DNA from: Actinobacteria bacterium OV450 | Lineage (GTDB): Bacteria; Actinomycetota; Actinomycetes; Streptomycetales; Streptomycetaceae | Assembly: GCA_001298555.1 (NCBI GenBank) | Contig: LJCW01000360.1 | Span: 1 to 37,244 of the forward strand | Direction of reading: 5' to 3' | DNA: 37,244 nt | Translations under genes and position numbers: made by a program | Shown here: one piece after another, positions 23,064 to 31,105 of the stretch | Numbering within the stretch: the stretch's first letter is position 1 | Layout: each line of letters begins with the position of its first letter | The notes under the pieces: model-generated | Told to the model about the DNA's origin: nothing | Databases searched by the model: none | Seen by the model: the letters and a program-made list of their open reading frames with translations, nothing else

Positions 23064-25685
23064 TTACGCAGCGGGCAGGGTCTCCAGCTGGGCCTGGATG
23101 CGGGCGATGTCCGCCTCCGCCTTGGCCAGCCGGCCCTTGATCTTGTCCACGACGTTGTCGGGGGCCTTGGCCAGGAAGGCCTCGTTCCCGAGCTTCGCCT
23201 CGGCCTGCTGCTTCTCCTTCTCGGCGGCGCCGAGGTCCTTCGTGAGGCGCTTGCGCTCGGCTGCCACGTCGATGGTGCCCGACAGGTCGAGTGCGACGGT
23301 GGCGCCGGCGACCGGCAGGGTCGCGGTGGCGCTGAACTCGTCGCCCTCCGGCTGGAGGCGCAGCACCTGGCGGATGGCCGCCTCGTGCGCGGCCAGCGGG
23401 GTGCCGGACAGGTCCAGGCGGGCCGGGACCTTCTGCTTGTCGTCGAGGCCCTGCTCCTTGCGGAACCGGCGGACCTCGCGGACGAGGGCCTGGACGCCCT
23501 CGATCTCGGCCTCGGCGGCCTCGTCGCGGAAGCCCGAGTCGTTCGGCCAGTCGGCGATCACGAGGGACTCGCCGCCCGTCAGTGTGGTCCACAGCGTCTC
23601 GGTGACGAAGGGGACCACCGGGTGCAGCAGCCGCAGCATGACGTCGATGACCTCGCCGAGGACCCGGCTGGAGACCTTGGCCTGCTCGCCGCCCGCGAAG
23701 AACGTCGTCTTCGACAGCTCGACGTACCAGTCGAAGACCTCGTCCCACGCGAAGTGGTACAGCGCCTCGCTGAGCTTGGAGAACTGGAAGTCCTCGTAGT
23801 ACGCGTCGACCTGCGCGACCGTCTTGTTGAGGCGGGACAGGATCCAGCGGTCCGTGGCGGACAGCTGCTCGGCCGGCGGCAGTTCGCCCTCGATCGTGGC
23901 GCCGTTCATCAGCGCGAAGCGCGTGGCGTTCCAGATCTTGTTGGCGAACTTGCTGGAGGCCTGGACCCAGTCCTCGCCGATCGGCACGTCGGTGCCCGGG
24001 TTGGCGCCCTTGGCCAGGGTGAAGCGGACGGCGTCGGAGCCGTACTTGTCCATCCAGTCCAGCGGGTCGACGACGTTGCCGAAGGACTTCGACATCTTCT
24101 TGCCGCGCTCGTCGCGGACCAGGCCGGTCAGCGCGATCGTCTTGAACGGCGCCTCGCCGTCCATGGCGTACAGGCCGAACATCATCATCCGGGCGACCCA
24201 GAAGAAGATGATGTCGTGGCCGGTGACCAGGACGTCGGTGGAGTAGAACTTCGCCAGGTCCGGGGTCTTCTCCGGCCAGCCGAGCGTGGAGAACGGCCAC
24301 AGGCCGGAGGAGAACCAGGTGTCGAGGACGTCGGTGTCCTGGTGCCAGCCCTCTCCGGCGGGCGCCTCGTCGTCCGGGCCGACGCAGACGATCTCGCCGT
24401 CCGGGCCGTACCAGACCGGGATCCTGTGGCCCCACCACAGCTGGCGCGAGATGCACCAGTCGTTGAGGTTGTCGACCCAGTCGAAGTAGCGCTTCGACAT
24501 CTCCTCGGGGTGGATCGAGACCCGGCCGTCGCGGACGGCGTCGCCGGCGGCCTTGGCCAGCGTCTCGACCTTGACCCACCACTGCAGCGACAGGCGCGGC
24601 TCGACGGTGGTGGAGCAGCGGGAGCAGTGCCCGACGGAGTGCAGGTACGGGCGCTTCTCGGCGACGATCCGGCCCTGCTCGCGCAGCGCGCCGACGACCG
24701 CGGACCGGGCCTCGAAGCGGTCCAGGCCGAGGAAGGGGCCGTGGACGGTGATGTTGCCGTGCTCGTCCATGATCGTCATGGAGGGCAGGTCGTGGCGCTG
24801 GCCGATCGCGAAGTCGTTCGGGTCGTGCGCCGGGGTCACCTTGACGCAGCCGGTGCCGAACTCGGGGTCGACGTGCGTGTCCGCGACGACCGGGATGGAG
24901 CGGTCCGTGAGCGGCAGCTTGATGAGCTTGCCGACCAGGTGCTTGTAGCGCTCGTCGTCCGGGTGGACGGCGATGGCCGTGTCACCGAGCATCGTCTCGG
25001 CGCGCGTGGTGGCGACGACCAGGGTGTCCTCGCCCTCGCCGTACTTGATCGAGACGAGCTCGCCCGCGTCCTCCTGGTACTCCACCTCGATGTCGGAGAT
25101 GGCCGTCAGACAGCGGGGGCACCAGTTGATGATGCGCTCGGCGCGGTAGATCAGCTCGTCGTCGTAGAGCTTCTTGAAGATCGTCTGGACGGCCTTGGAC
25201 AGGCCCTCGTCCATGGTGAAGCGCTCCCGCGACCAGTCGACGCCGTCGCCGAGGCGGCGCATCTGGCCGAGGATCTTGCCGCCGTACTCTTCCTTCCACT
25301 GCCAGACGCGCTCGACGAACTCCTCGCGGCCCAGGTCGTGGCGGGACTTGCCCTCCTCGGCGAGCTGCTGCTCGACCTTGTTCTGGGTGGCGATGCCGGC
25401 GTGGTCCATGCCGGGCAGCCACAGCGACTCGTAGCCTTGCATCCGCTTGCGGCGGGTCAGGGCGTCCATGAGCGTGTGCTGGAAGGCGTGCCCCAGGTGC
25501 AGGGAGCCGGTGACGTTCGGCGGCGGGATGACGATGGTGTACGCGGGCTTCTCGCTCGCGGGATCGGCCGTGAAGTAGCCACGCTCTACCCAGCGCTCGT
25601 AGAGCTTCCCCTCTACCTCGGCCGGAGCGTACGCGGTCGGCAGTTCGGAGTTGGGGCTGCTGGGTGTCTGCGTGTTCTCGGTCAC
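23064..25685 (-). CDS. valS: Valyl-tRNA synthetase
   Basis: An 873-residue class I synthetase. The signature PPPNVTGSLHLGHAF contains the HIGH-type motif (HLGH), and KKMSKSFGNVVDP is the KMSKS loop. The CP1 editing domain lies between (TTRAETMLGDTAIAV, VTPAHDPNDFAIG). A tRNA-binding anticodon domain follows, with an alanine/lysine coiled coil at the end (~800-873). GTG start at 25685. No ribosome site is seen, but TATCCT lies 7 nt upstream, so the mRNA may be leaderless. Longer in-frame extensions cross the divergent gene and are not credible. Confidence 0.96.
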   Translation of the reverse strand: MTENTQTPSSPNSELPTAYAPAEVEGKLYERWVERGYFTADPASEKPAYTIVIPPPNVTGSLHLGHAFQHTLMDALTRRKRMQGYESLWLPGMDHAGIATQNKVEQQLAEEGKSRHDLGREEFVERVWQWKEEYGGKILGQMRRLGDGVDWSRERFTMDEGLSKAVQTIFKKLYDDELIYRAERIINWCPRCLTAISDIEVEYQEDAGELVSIKYGEGEDTLVVATTRAETMLGDTAIAVHPDDERYKHLVGKLIKLPLTDRSIPVVADTHVDPEFGTGCVKVTPAHDPNDFAIGQRHDLPSMTIMDEHGNITVHGPFLGLDRFEARSAVVGALREQGRIVAEKRPYLHSVGHCSRCSTTVEPRLSLQWWVKVETLAKAAGDAVRDGRVSIHPEEMSKRYFDWVDNLNDWCISRQLWWGHRIPVWYGPDGEIVCVGPDDEAPAGEGWHQDTDVLDTWFSSGLWPFSTLGWPEKTPDLAKFYSTDVLVTGHDIIFFWVARMMMFGLYAMDGEAPFKTIALTGLVRDERGKKMSKSFGNVVDPLDWMDKYGSDAVRFTLAKGANPGTDVPIGEDWVQASSKFANKIWNATRFALMNGATIEGELPPAEQLSATDRWILSRLNKTVAQVDAYYEDFQFSKLSEALYHFAWDEVFDWYVELSKTTFFAGGEQAKVSSRVLGEVIDVMLRLLHPVVPFVTETLWTTLTGGESLVIADWPNDSGFRDEAAEAEIEGVQALVREVRRFRKEQGLDDKQKVPARLDLSGTPLAAHEAAIRQVLRLQPEGDEFSATATLPVAGATVALDLSGTIDVAAERKRLTKDLGAAEKEKQQAEAKLGNEAFLAKAPDNVVDKIKGRLAKAEADIARIQAQLETLPAA

Positions 25686-25692
25686 GAGGCAC

Positions 25693-25711
25693 AGGATACG
25701 GGCGGGCCCGC
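25693..25711 (-). promoter_or_regulatory. Candidate valS promoter -10 and GC palindrome
   Basis: TATCCT (complement of 25693-25698) lies 7 nt before the valS GTG, consistent with a leaderless transcript. Just upstream is the 12-bp perfect palindrome GGCGGGCCCGCC (25700-25711). No -35 consensus was recognised. The 72-bp divergent gap also has to serve the plus-strand gene. Confidence 0.4.
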
Positions 25712-25757
25712 CTCCGTTACGAATCCATACCACACCCGCCCCCTCGTTGACCGGACC

Positions 25758-26414
25758 ATGACGATCGGGCTCACTGTGACCATGAACGAGATCCCCGGGC
25801 AGGCCGTGCCGGCCCCCGCCGCCCCGCCCAGGAACAAGCGTGTGCTCAAGACGGCCGGGACGGTGCTCGGCCTCGCGGCGGGCGTGGTGCTGGGGCGCCT
25901 GGCCATGAACGCCGTCCTCGGTGACGGCGCCGCCGAGGACGCGGGCCGCTACCGGCTGGCGGCGCCCGCCTCCTTCCAGGGCCTGACGCTCCAGGACTCC
26001 GGTCCGCGCGTGGAGGCCGTCAGGAGCGGCCAGGGGCCGGCGAAGCAGGGCGTGACGAACGTCGCCGTCGTCTACGCCGACCCGTCGGGCACCGCGCATC
26101 TGGTGGTCAGCGGCGCGTACGGCCGGTTCGGCGACCAGGACCCGGGCGCGGCGCTGACCCGCAGCCTGCAGGACATGGGGACGGTCACGGGGATCACGAC
26201 GCAGGAGGCCGGGACGCCGGCGGGCGGCGCCATGCGGTGCGGCACGCTCGACGTGGGCTCCGGTGCGGGGACGCTCCCGCTCTGCATGTGGGCCGATCAC
26301 AGCACCCTGGTGACGGTCACCGTCCCGGTCGAGAACCAGCCCGTGGCGATGGACGTCCTCGCGTCGCAGGCCCGGGCGCTGCGGGAGGCGATGGAGGTCC
26401 CGGCGGCGTCGTAG
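25758..26414 (+). CDS. Membrane-anchored exported protein, paralogue of the next gene
   Basis: 218 residues. A Pro/Ala-rich cytoplasmic head precedes one membrane span (~31-52, KTAGTVLGLAAGVVLGRLAM), and an extracytoplasmic domain of ~160 residues follows. The domain contains GGAMRCGTLDV and LPLCMWADHSTLVTV; the two cysteines probably form a disulfide. The same arrangement (GAVMKCQEM, LPICIWGDYSTL) is in the neighbouring gene at 26507, so the two are paralogues. No function is known for the family. The ribosome site is unclear; ATG 25782 is an alternative start (210 residues). Divergent from valS. Confidence 0.75.
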   Translation: MTIGLTVTMNEIPGQAVPAPAAPPRNKRVLKTAGTVLGLAAGVVLGRLAMNAVLGDGAAEDAGRYRLAAPASFQGLTLQDSGPRVEAVRSGQGPAKQGVTNVAVVYADPSGTAHLVVSGAYGRFGDQDPGAALTRSLQDMGTVTGITTQEAGTPAGGAMRCGTLDVGSGAGTLPLCMWADHSTLVTVTVPVENQPVAMDVLASQARALREAMEVPAAS

Positions 26415-26506
26415 TTCCGTAACGCCTGGGCCCCCGGCGGCCGGAGCTGCGCGGACTTCCGCCAAGATATGAGGAACATAAGAAAGTCCTAAAGGGGGAC
26501 ACGGGT

Positions 26507-27421
26507 ATGAGTTACAACCAGCCGGGACCGTACGGACAGCAGCCCGGGCCGTACGGCGGTCAGCCGCCGCAGCAGCCGGGTCCGTACGGACAGCCCGCCC
26601 CGCAGCCCGGCTACGGCTACCCGCAGCAGCCCCCGCCGGGCTACCCCCAGCAGCCCCAGCCGCAGCCGCAGCCGGGCTACGGCTACCAGCAGCCGGGCAT
26701 GCCGCCGCAGCAGCCCCCGTACGGCATGCAGCCGCCGAAGAAGTCGAAGGCGGGCGTCGTGATCGCGGTGATCGTCGCGGTCGCGGCGATCGCCGGCGCC
26801 GGCTGGTACTTCACAAAGGGCGGCGGCGCCTCGGGCTCGGTCTCGTCGGCGACGAAGGGCTACAAGCTGGTCGTCCCGGAGACGGTGAACGAGTTCAAGA
26901 AGAACCCGAATTACAAGGAGAAGCCCCTCACCGACAAGGACCGTCAGGAGCTGGAGGCCATCGGCGTCAAGAACCCCACCAGGGTCGCCATGGACTACAG
27001 CGCCGGCGACCCGGCCAACCCGCTGACGACCAAGGGCGTGAGCTTCCAGGGACTGTACGGCGAACTCGCGGATCCGGAGAAGTCTGTAGACGCCTACTTC
27101 GCCACGGCCAAGCTCAACGCCGGCAAGGACAAGTCCGCGACGGTCGAGATGATCGGCAGCCCGAAGTCGATGTCCCCCTCGGGGTTCAGCGGCGCCGTGA
27201 TGAAGTGCCAGGAAATGAAGATCACGGCCTCTAGCACCACGACGACCAAGGGACCGAAGGAGCTGACCCTCCCCATCTGCATCTGGGGCGACTACAGCAC
27301 CCTGAGCCTGGTCAGCGCCTCCGACGCTGCCTCCATCCTGGCGGGCAAGCCGGGCTACACCCTGGAGCAGACCGCCGACCTGACGGCGAAGCTCTACAAC
27401 ACCGCCCGCGTCAAGGCTTGA
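26507..27421 (+). CDS. Membrane-anchored exported protein with Pro/Gln/Gly/Tyr-rich head
   Basis: 304 residues. The cytoplasmic head (~1-78) is made of QPGPYGQQP and QPGYGYPQQP-type repeats. One membrane span (~82-103, AGVVIAVIVAVAAIAGAGWYF) and a soluble exterior domain (~115-304) follow. The exterior domain has the paired cysteines MKCQEMK and PICIWGDYSTL shared with the preceding gene. Pro/Gln/Tyr-rich heads like this are common in streptomycete membrane proteins; function unknown. ATG with AAGGGGG upstream. The 92-bp gap before it is locally AT-rich (AAGATATGAGGAACATAAG), so it may have its own promoter. Confidence 0.82.
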   Translation: MSYNQPGPYGQQPGPYGGQPPQQPGPYGQPAPQPGYGYPQQPPPGYPQQPQPQPQPGYGYQQPGMPPQQPPYGMQPPKKSKAGVVIAVIVAVAAIAGAGWYFTKGGGASGSVSSATKGYKLVVPETVNEFKKNPNYKEKPLTDKDRQELEAIGVKNPTRVAMDYSAGDPANPLTTKGVSFQGLYGELADPEKSVDAYFATAKLNAGKDKSATVEMIGSPKSMSPSGFSGAVMKCQEMKITASSTTTTKGPKELTLPICIWGDYSTLSLVSASDAASILAGKPGYTLEQTADLTAKLYNTARVKA

Positions 27422-27434
27422 TCGGACGGACGGA

Positions 27435-27461
27435 CGGCGTGGGGACATACGCCCCGCGCCG
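27435..27461. terminator. Bidirectional terminator between convergent genes
   Basis: A 10-bp stem (CGGCGTGGGG 27435-27444 with CCCCGCGCCG 27452-27461, one G-T wobble) has a 7-nt loop. It lies 13 nt after the plus-strand gene and 15 nt after the minus-strand small secreted gene. Confidence 0.7.
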
Positions 27462-27476
27462 AGCCGTCCCACACCG

Positions 27477-27752
27477 TCAGGCCAGCTCGTAACACGCCGT
27501 GGAAGCGTCGTTGACCTTCACCCCGAGGTTCACCAAGGACACATAGCAGGCGTGGCGGTTCAGTCCGCTCATGTCCCACGCGGCGCCGGCAGCGCATGCA
27601 TCCTCCACGCGCGGACCCACGTTGTACCCAACGTTGCGCAGGTAGACCTGGCAGTCAGCCGACGAGGCCGACGCCGGCGAAGCCGCCACCATGGGCAGTG
27701 CGGCTGCGGCGAATGTCGCGGCCAGGATTCCGACCGTGCGCTTCATCTTCAT
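27477..27752 (-). CDS. Small secreted cysteine-containing protein
   Basis: 91 residues from the ATG at 27752, chosen because GGAGGGG lies 8 nt upstream and the signal peptide begins at once (MKMKRTVGILAATFAAAALP). Cleavage is predicted after ASPASA. The mature part is ~60 residues with four cysteines, which could form two disulfides. No enzyme motif. It is monocistronic. Its role is unknown; such small secreted proteins are common in Streptomyces. Confidence 0.7.
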   Translation of the reverse strand: MKMKRTVGILAATFAAAALPMVAASPASASSADCQVYLRNVGYNVGPRVEDACAAGAAWDMSGLNRHACYVSLVNLGVKVNDASTACYELA

Positions 27753-27861
27753 CTCGCGTTCCCCTCCGTGGACGACGTACCGAGACATAGTTGATCAAGG
27801 GCACGGTTTCCGGTCCAGGGCAGATGGAGCGATCGTCCGATTATCGGTGGATGCAGTCCTA

Positions 27862-27909
27862 AACACGAGGAGGGGCGCCCCGGATGTCCGGGGCGCCCCT
27901 CCTCGTGTT
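27862..27909 (-). terminator. Terminator after clpX: 23-bp perfect inverted repeat
   Basis: Arms of 23 bp (27862-27884 and 27887-27909) pair without a mismatch around a 2-nt centre, so the physical loop must open a few pairs. It begins 13 nt after the clpX stop. It is the longest perfect palindrome in the window. Confidence 0.9.
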
Positions 27910-27922
27910 CGTCGGGTGCCGG

Positions 27923-29209
27923 CTACGCCGACTTCTCCTGCGGGCCCTGGTCCTTCGGGACGATGCGGGGGACCAGCGTCGGGTTGACGTTCGAGCGGAC
28001 GACGTCGGCCGTGATGACCACGCGGGCCACGTCCTTGCGGGACGGGACCTCGTACATCACCGACATGAGGACCTCCTCCATGATGGCGCGCAGACCGCGC
28101 GCGCCCGTCTGGCGCAGGATCGCCTGGTCCGCGATGGCCTCCAGCGCCTCGCGCTCGAAGTCCAGTTCCACGCCGTCGAGTTCGAAGAGGCGCTGGTACT
28201 GCTTCACGAGGGCGTTGCGCGGCTCGACCAGGATCTGGAGCAGGGCTTCCCGGTCCAGGTTGTGCACCGAGGTGATGACGGGCAGACGGCCGATGAACTC
28301 CGGGATCATCCCGAACTTCACCAGGTCCTCCGGCATGACCTCCTGGAACTGGTCGCTCGCCTCGATCTCGCGCTTCGAGCGGATCGTCGCCCCGAAGCCG
28401 ATGCCCTTGGCGCCCGCGCGCGACTCGATGATCTTCTCCAGGCCGGCGAAGGCGCCGCCCACGATGAAGAGCACGTTCGTCGTGTCGATCTGGATGAACT
28501 CCTGGTGGGGGTGCTTGCGGCCGCCCTGCGGCGGGACCGAGGCCGTCGTCCCCTCCAGGATCTTCAGCAGGGCCTGCTGCACGCCCTCGCCGCTCACGTC
28601 GCGCGTGATCGACGGGTTCTCGCTCTTGCGGGCGACCTTGTCGATCTCGTCGATGTAGATGATCCCGGTCTCGGCCTTCTTGACGTCGTAGTCGGCCGCC
28701 TGGATCAGCTTGAGCAGGATGTTCTCGACGTCCTCGCCCACGTACCCGGCCTCCGTCAGCGCCGTCGCGTCGGCGATGGCGAACGGGACGTTGAGCATGC
28801 GCGCGAGCGTCTGGGCGAGCAGCGTCTTGCCGGAGCCCGTCGGGCCCAGCAGCAGGATGTTGGACTTCGCGAGCTCGATCGCGTCGTCCCTGCCCTGCGC
28901 GCCGCCGTTCTCTCCGGCCTGGACGCGCTTGTAGTGGTTGTAGACCGCCACCGAGAGGGCCTTCTTCGCCGGCTCCTGGCCGACGACGTAGCTCTCCAGG
29001 AACTCGTAGATCTCACGAGGCTTGGGGAGTTCCTCCCACCGGACCTCGGAGGTCTCCGCGAGCTCCTCCTCGATGATCTCGTTGCAGAGGTCGATGCACT
29101 CGTCGCAGATGTACACACCGGGTCCTGCGATGAGCTTCTTCACCTGCTTCTGGCTCTTTCCGCAGAACGAGCACTTGAGCAGGTCGCCGCCGTCACCGAT
29201 GCGTGCCAC
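27923..29209 (-). CDS. clpX: ClpX, ATP-dependent unfoldase of the Clp protease
   Basis: 428 residues. The N-terminal zinc-binding domain has CSFCGKS and CDECIDLC (four cysteines). The AAA+ module has Walker A GPTGSGKT and Walker B IIYIDEIDK. The pore loops GYVG (EAGYVGEDV) and RKH (GGRKHPHQEF) and the ClpP-docking IGF loop (GIGFGATI) are intact. It feeds unfolded substrates to ClpP1P2, encoded directly upstream. GTG start at 29209. It is separated from clpP2 by a strong palindrome, so it likely has its own promoter in 29210-29282. Confidence 0.97.
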   Translation of the reverse strand: MARIGDGGDLLKCSFCGKSQKQVKKLIAGPGVYICDECIDLCNEIIEEELAETSEVRWEELPKPREIYEFLESYVVGQEPAKKALSVAVYNHYKRVQAGENGGAQGRDDAIELAKSNILLLGPTGSGKTLLAQTLARMLNVPFAIADATALTEAGYVGEDVENILLKLIQAADYDVKKAETGIIYIDEIDKVARKSENPSITRDVSGEGVQQALLKILEGTTASVPPQGGRKHPHQEFIQIDTTNVLFIVGGAFAGLEKIIESRAGAKGIGFGATIRSKREIEASDQFQEVMPEDLVKFGMIPEFIGRLPVITSVHNLDREALLQILVEPRNALVKQYQRLFELDGVELDFEREALEAIADQAILRQTGARGLRAIMEEVLMSVMYEVPSRKDVARVVITADVVRSNVNPTLVPRIVPKDQGPQEKSA

Positions 29210-29282
29210 GAGGTGCTTCCCCTTCGCCTGGGAGACGCCTGGTTCAGCGCTCCTGGTGCCTCATATCCGACGGTACCTTGCC

Positions 29283-29304
29283 GGGGGCCCCGTACGGGGC
29301 CCCC
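29283..29304 (-). terminator. 22-bp perfect palindrome between clpP2 and clpX
   Basis: GGGGGCCCCGT (29283-29293) is followed directly by ACGGGGCCCCC (29294-29304). It lies 58 nt after the clpP2 stop and 73 nt before the clpX start. It probably ends the clpP1P2 transcript or reduces readthrough into clpX. Confidence 0.75.
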
Positions 29305-29314
29305 TTGACGTGGT

Positions 29315-29332
29315 TCACATCGCCGAATGTGA
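29315..29332. promoter_or_regulatory. TCACAT-N6-ATGTGA inverted repeat downstream of clpP2
   Basis: Six-base arms with a 6-nt spacer are flanked further out by ACGT on both sides (29308-29311 and 29334-29337). It looks like a dimeric regulator site. The orientation is the reverse of a CRP site (TGTGA-N6-TCACA). Which protein binds, if any, is unknown. Confidence 0.3.
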
Positions 29333-29362
29333 CGACGTGCCCACGCCAACTGGCGGCAAGGG

Positions 29363-30034
29363 TCAGTGGGAGTTCTTGCGGGTCGAGACGATCTGGTCGA
29401 TCAGGCCGTACGCGAGGGCGTCCTCGGCCGTCAGGATCTTGTCGCGCTCGATGTCCTCGCGGATCTTCTCGATCGGCGTGGTGGAGTGCTTGGCCAGCAT
29501 GGTCTCCAGCTGGTCGCGCATGCGCAGGATCTCGTTGGCCGCGATCTCCAGGTCGGAGAGCTGCTCGCGGCCGGTGCCGCCGGACGGCTGGTGGATCAGC
29601 ACGCGGGCGTTCGGCAGCGCCATGCGCTTGCCGGGCGTGCCGGCCGCCAGCAGGACCGCGGCGGCGGAGGCCGCCTGGCCCATGCAGACCGTCTGGATGT
29701 CCGGCTTCACGAACTGCATCGTGTCGTAGATGGCCGTCAGCGCGGTGAAGGAGCCGCCGGGGCTGTTGATGTAGATCGAGATGTCGCGGTCCGGGTCCAT
29801 CGACTCCAGGCACAGCAGCTGCGCCATGACGTCGTTGGCGGAGGCGTCGTCGATCTGCACGCCGAGGAAGATCACGCGCTCCTCGAAGAGCTTCGCGTAC
29901 GGGTCGTACTCGCGCACGCCCTGCGAGGTGCGCTCGACGAAGCGCGGGACGACGTACCGGTTGTCCACCTGCGGGCCGGTGTAGAGGCCGCTCGCGGGAG
30001 AGAGGTTGTTCATGTGCATCTGGGTGTTCACCAT
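29363..30034 (-). CDS. clpP2: ClpP2 protease subunit
   Basis: 223 residues. Serine protease of the ClpP family with the nucleophile in MGQAASAAAVLLAAG and the histidine in VLIHQPSGG. YVVPRFVERTSQGVREYDPYAKLFEERV is the characteristic N-terminal sequence of the second ClpP of streptomycete operons. It forms a mixed barrel with ClpP1. ATG at 30034; an internal ATG at codon 8 (MNNLSPASGLY) matches the start used in relatives and may be the true one. Second gene of clpP1-clpP2. Confidence 0.95.
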   Translation of the reverse strand: MVNTQMHMNNLSPASGLYTGPQVDNRYVVPRFVERTSQGVREYDPYAKLFEERVIFLGVQIDDASANDVMAQLLCLESMDPDRDISIYINSPGGSFTALTAIYDTMQFVKPDIQTVCMGQAASAAAVLLAAGTPGKRMALPNARVLIHQPSGGTGREQLSDLEIAANEILRMRDQLETMLAKHSTTPIEKIREDIERDKILTAEDALAYGLIDQIVSTRKNSH

Positions 30035-30087
30035 CCTGGTGGCGTTCTGCGGGCTGGGGCTTGCCGGGTGCGGGCGGGCGTACGGGC

Positions 30088-30099
30088 CCTCGTACGAGG
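30088..30099. other. 12-bp palindrome in the clpP1-clpP2 gap
   Basis: CCTCGTACGAGG lies in the 94-bp gap, ~30 nt after the clpP1 stop. It could be an RNA processing or weak pausing hairpin. The two clpP genes are otherwise expected on one mRNA. Confidence 0.35.
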
Positions 30100-30128
30100 T
30101 GACGAGGCCCCGCGCGCCGGGGCCGGGA

Positions 30129-30746
30129 TCAGGCCCCGGTGCCGCCGCCGCCCGGGACCAGCGACGCGGCGGAGATGATCTCGTCGATGAGGCCGTACTC
30201 CTTGGCCTCCTCCGCGGTGAACCAGCGGTCGCGGTCGCCGTCGCGGATGATCGCCTCCACGGTCTGGCCGGAGTGGTGGGCGGTGATCTCGGCCATGCGC
30301 TGCTTGGTGCGCAGCAGGTACTGGGCCTGGATCTTGATGTCAGAGGCGGTGCCGCCGATGCCGGCGGAACCCTGGTGCATCAGGATGTCGGTGTTCGGGA
30401 GCGCGAAGCGCTTGCCCGGGGCGCCACCGGTGAGCAGGAACTGGCCCATGGAGGCCGCCATGCCCATGCCGATGGTGACGACGTCGTTCGGGATGTACTG
30501 CATGGTGTCGTAGACCGCCATGCCCGCCGTCACCGAGCCGCCCGGGCTGTTGATGTACAGGTAGATGTCCTTCTCCGGCTCCGCGGCCAGGAGGAGGAGC
30601 TGCGCCGTGATCTTGTTCGCGATGTCGTCGTCGACCTGCTGGCCGAGGAAGATGATGCGCTCGCCGAGCAGCCGGTTGTAGACATGGTCGCCGAGGCCGC
30701 CACCGATGGACGGCTCACCCGCGGCGTAAGGCTTCAGATTCGTCAC
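30129..30746 (-). CDS. clpP1: ClpP1 protease subunit
   Basis: 205 residues from a GTG (VTNLKPYAAGEPSIGGG). ClpP landmarks are the catalytic serine in GMGMAASMGQFLLTGG and the histidine in ILMHQGSAG, plus YINSPGGSVTAGMAVYDTM. With ClpP2 it forms the proteolytic barrel that controls development regulators and stress proteins in Streptomyces. The open frame extends far upstream but into tandem repeats and the promoter region, so it was not used. GGTGGA lies upstream of the GTG. A ClgR-type box lies 164 nt before the start. Confidence 0.95.
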   Translation of the reverse strand: MTNLKPYAAGEPSIGGGLGDHVYNRLLGERIIFLGQQVDDDIANKITAQLLLLAAEPEKDIYLYINSPGGSVTAGMAVYDTMQYIPNDVVTIGMGMAASMGQFLLTGGAPGKRFALPNTDILMHQGSAGIGGTASDIKIQAQYLLRTKQRMAEITAHHSGQTVEAIIRDGDRDRWFTAEEAKEYGLIDEIISAASLVPGGGGTGA

Positions 30747-30909
30747 GTATCCACCTGCTCGTCTCCGACGGCCACATGCCGTCTCAGCGTCTCGTTCTGG
30801 GGCGCGGACCGGTCGGCGGCCGTGGCCGCCGGCGTCCGGGTACTCCCGTGCCCTCGTATTCATGGACCCTAACGCGCAGGTCGGACAACGCCATCCCGCT
30901 TCCCGAACT

Positions 30910-30923
30910 GTTCGCTCGGAGCG
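30910..30923 (-). promoter_or_regulatory. Predicted ClgR-binding box upstream of clpP1P2
   Basis: The minus strand reads CGCT-CCGA-GCGAAC, a full match to the CGCT-N4-GCGNAC consensus described for ClgR, the activator of clpP1P2 in Streptomyces. It lies 164-177 nt upstream of the clpP1 GTG in a 389-bp gap. A possible -10 (TAGGGT, complement of 30866-30871) lies about 40 nt downstream. The consensus is recalled from the literature, not computed. Confidence 0.6.
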
Positions 30924-30959
30924 CAAGGTCCGCGGCCCTTGCGGCGGCGGGGCACGGGC

Positions 30960-31028
30960 CCTGCGCGGGCCGCCGGGAGGGGCCTGCGCGGGCCGCCGGG
31001 AGGGGCCTGCGCGGGCCGCCGGGAGGGG
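30960..31028. repeat. Three perfect 23-bp tandem repeats
   Basis: Units 30960-30982, 30983-31005 and 31006-31028 are identical (starting CCTGCGCGGGCC and ending GGGAGGGG), and a five-base start of a fourth follows. They lie between the tig terminator and the ClgR box, in the non-coding gap upstream of clpP1. Confidence 0.95.
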
Positions 31029-31055
31029 CCTGCCGCAGGGCCTCGCGCCGGTGCG

Positions 31056-31093
31056 CCGAAGGGCCCGTACGCGGCTGCGTACGGGCCCTTCGG
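31056..31093 (-). terminator. Main terminator after tig
   Basis: A 17-bp perfect stem (CCGAAGGGCCCGTACGC 31056-31072 with GCGTACGGGCCCTTCGG 31077-31093) has a 4-nt loop. It lies 42 nt after the tig stop. Confidence 0.9.
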
Positions 31094-31105
31094 GTTGCTG
31101 CTGGG

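Noticed and set aside
29315..29332. CRP (cyclic AMP receptor) site
   Set aside because: Half-sites are in the inverse orientation to TGTGA-N6-TCACA.
30960..31028. CRISPR-like array
   Set aside because: Units are directly adjacent with no spacers and no cas genes are nearby.
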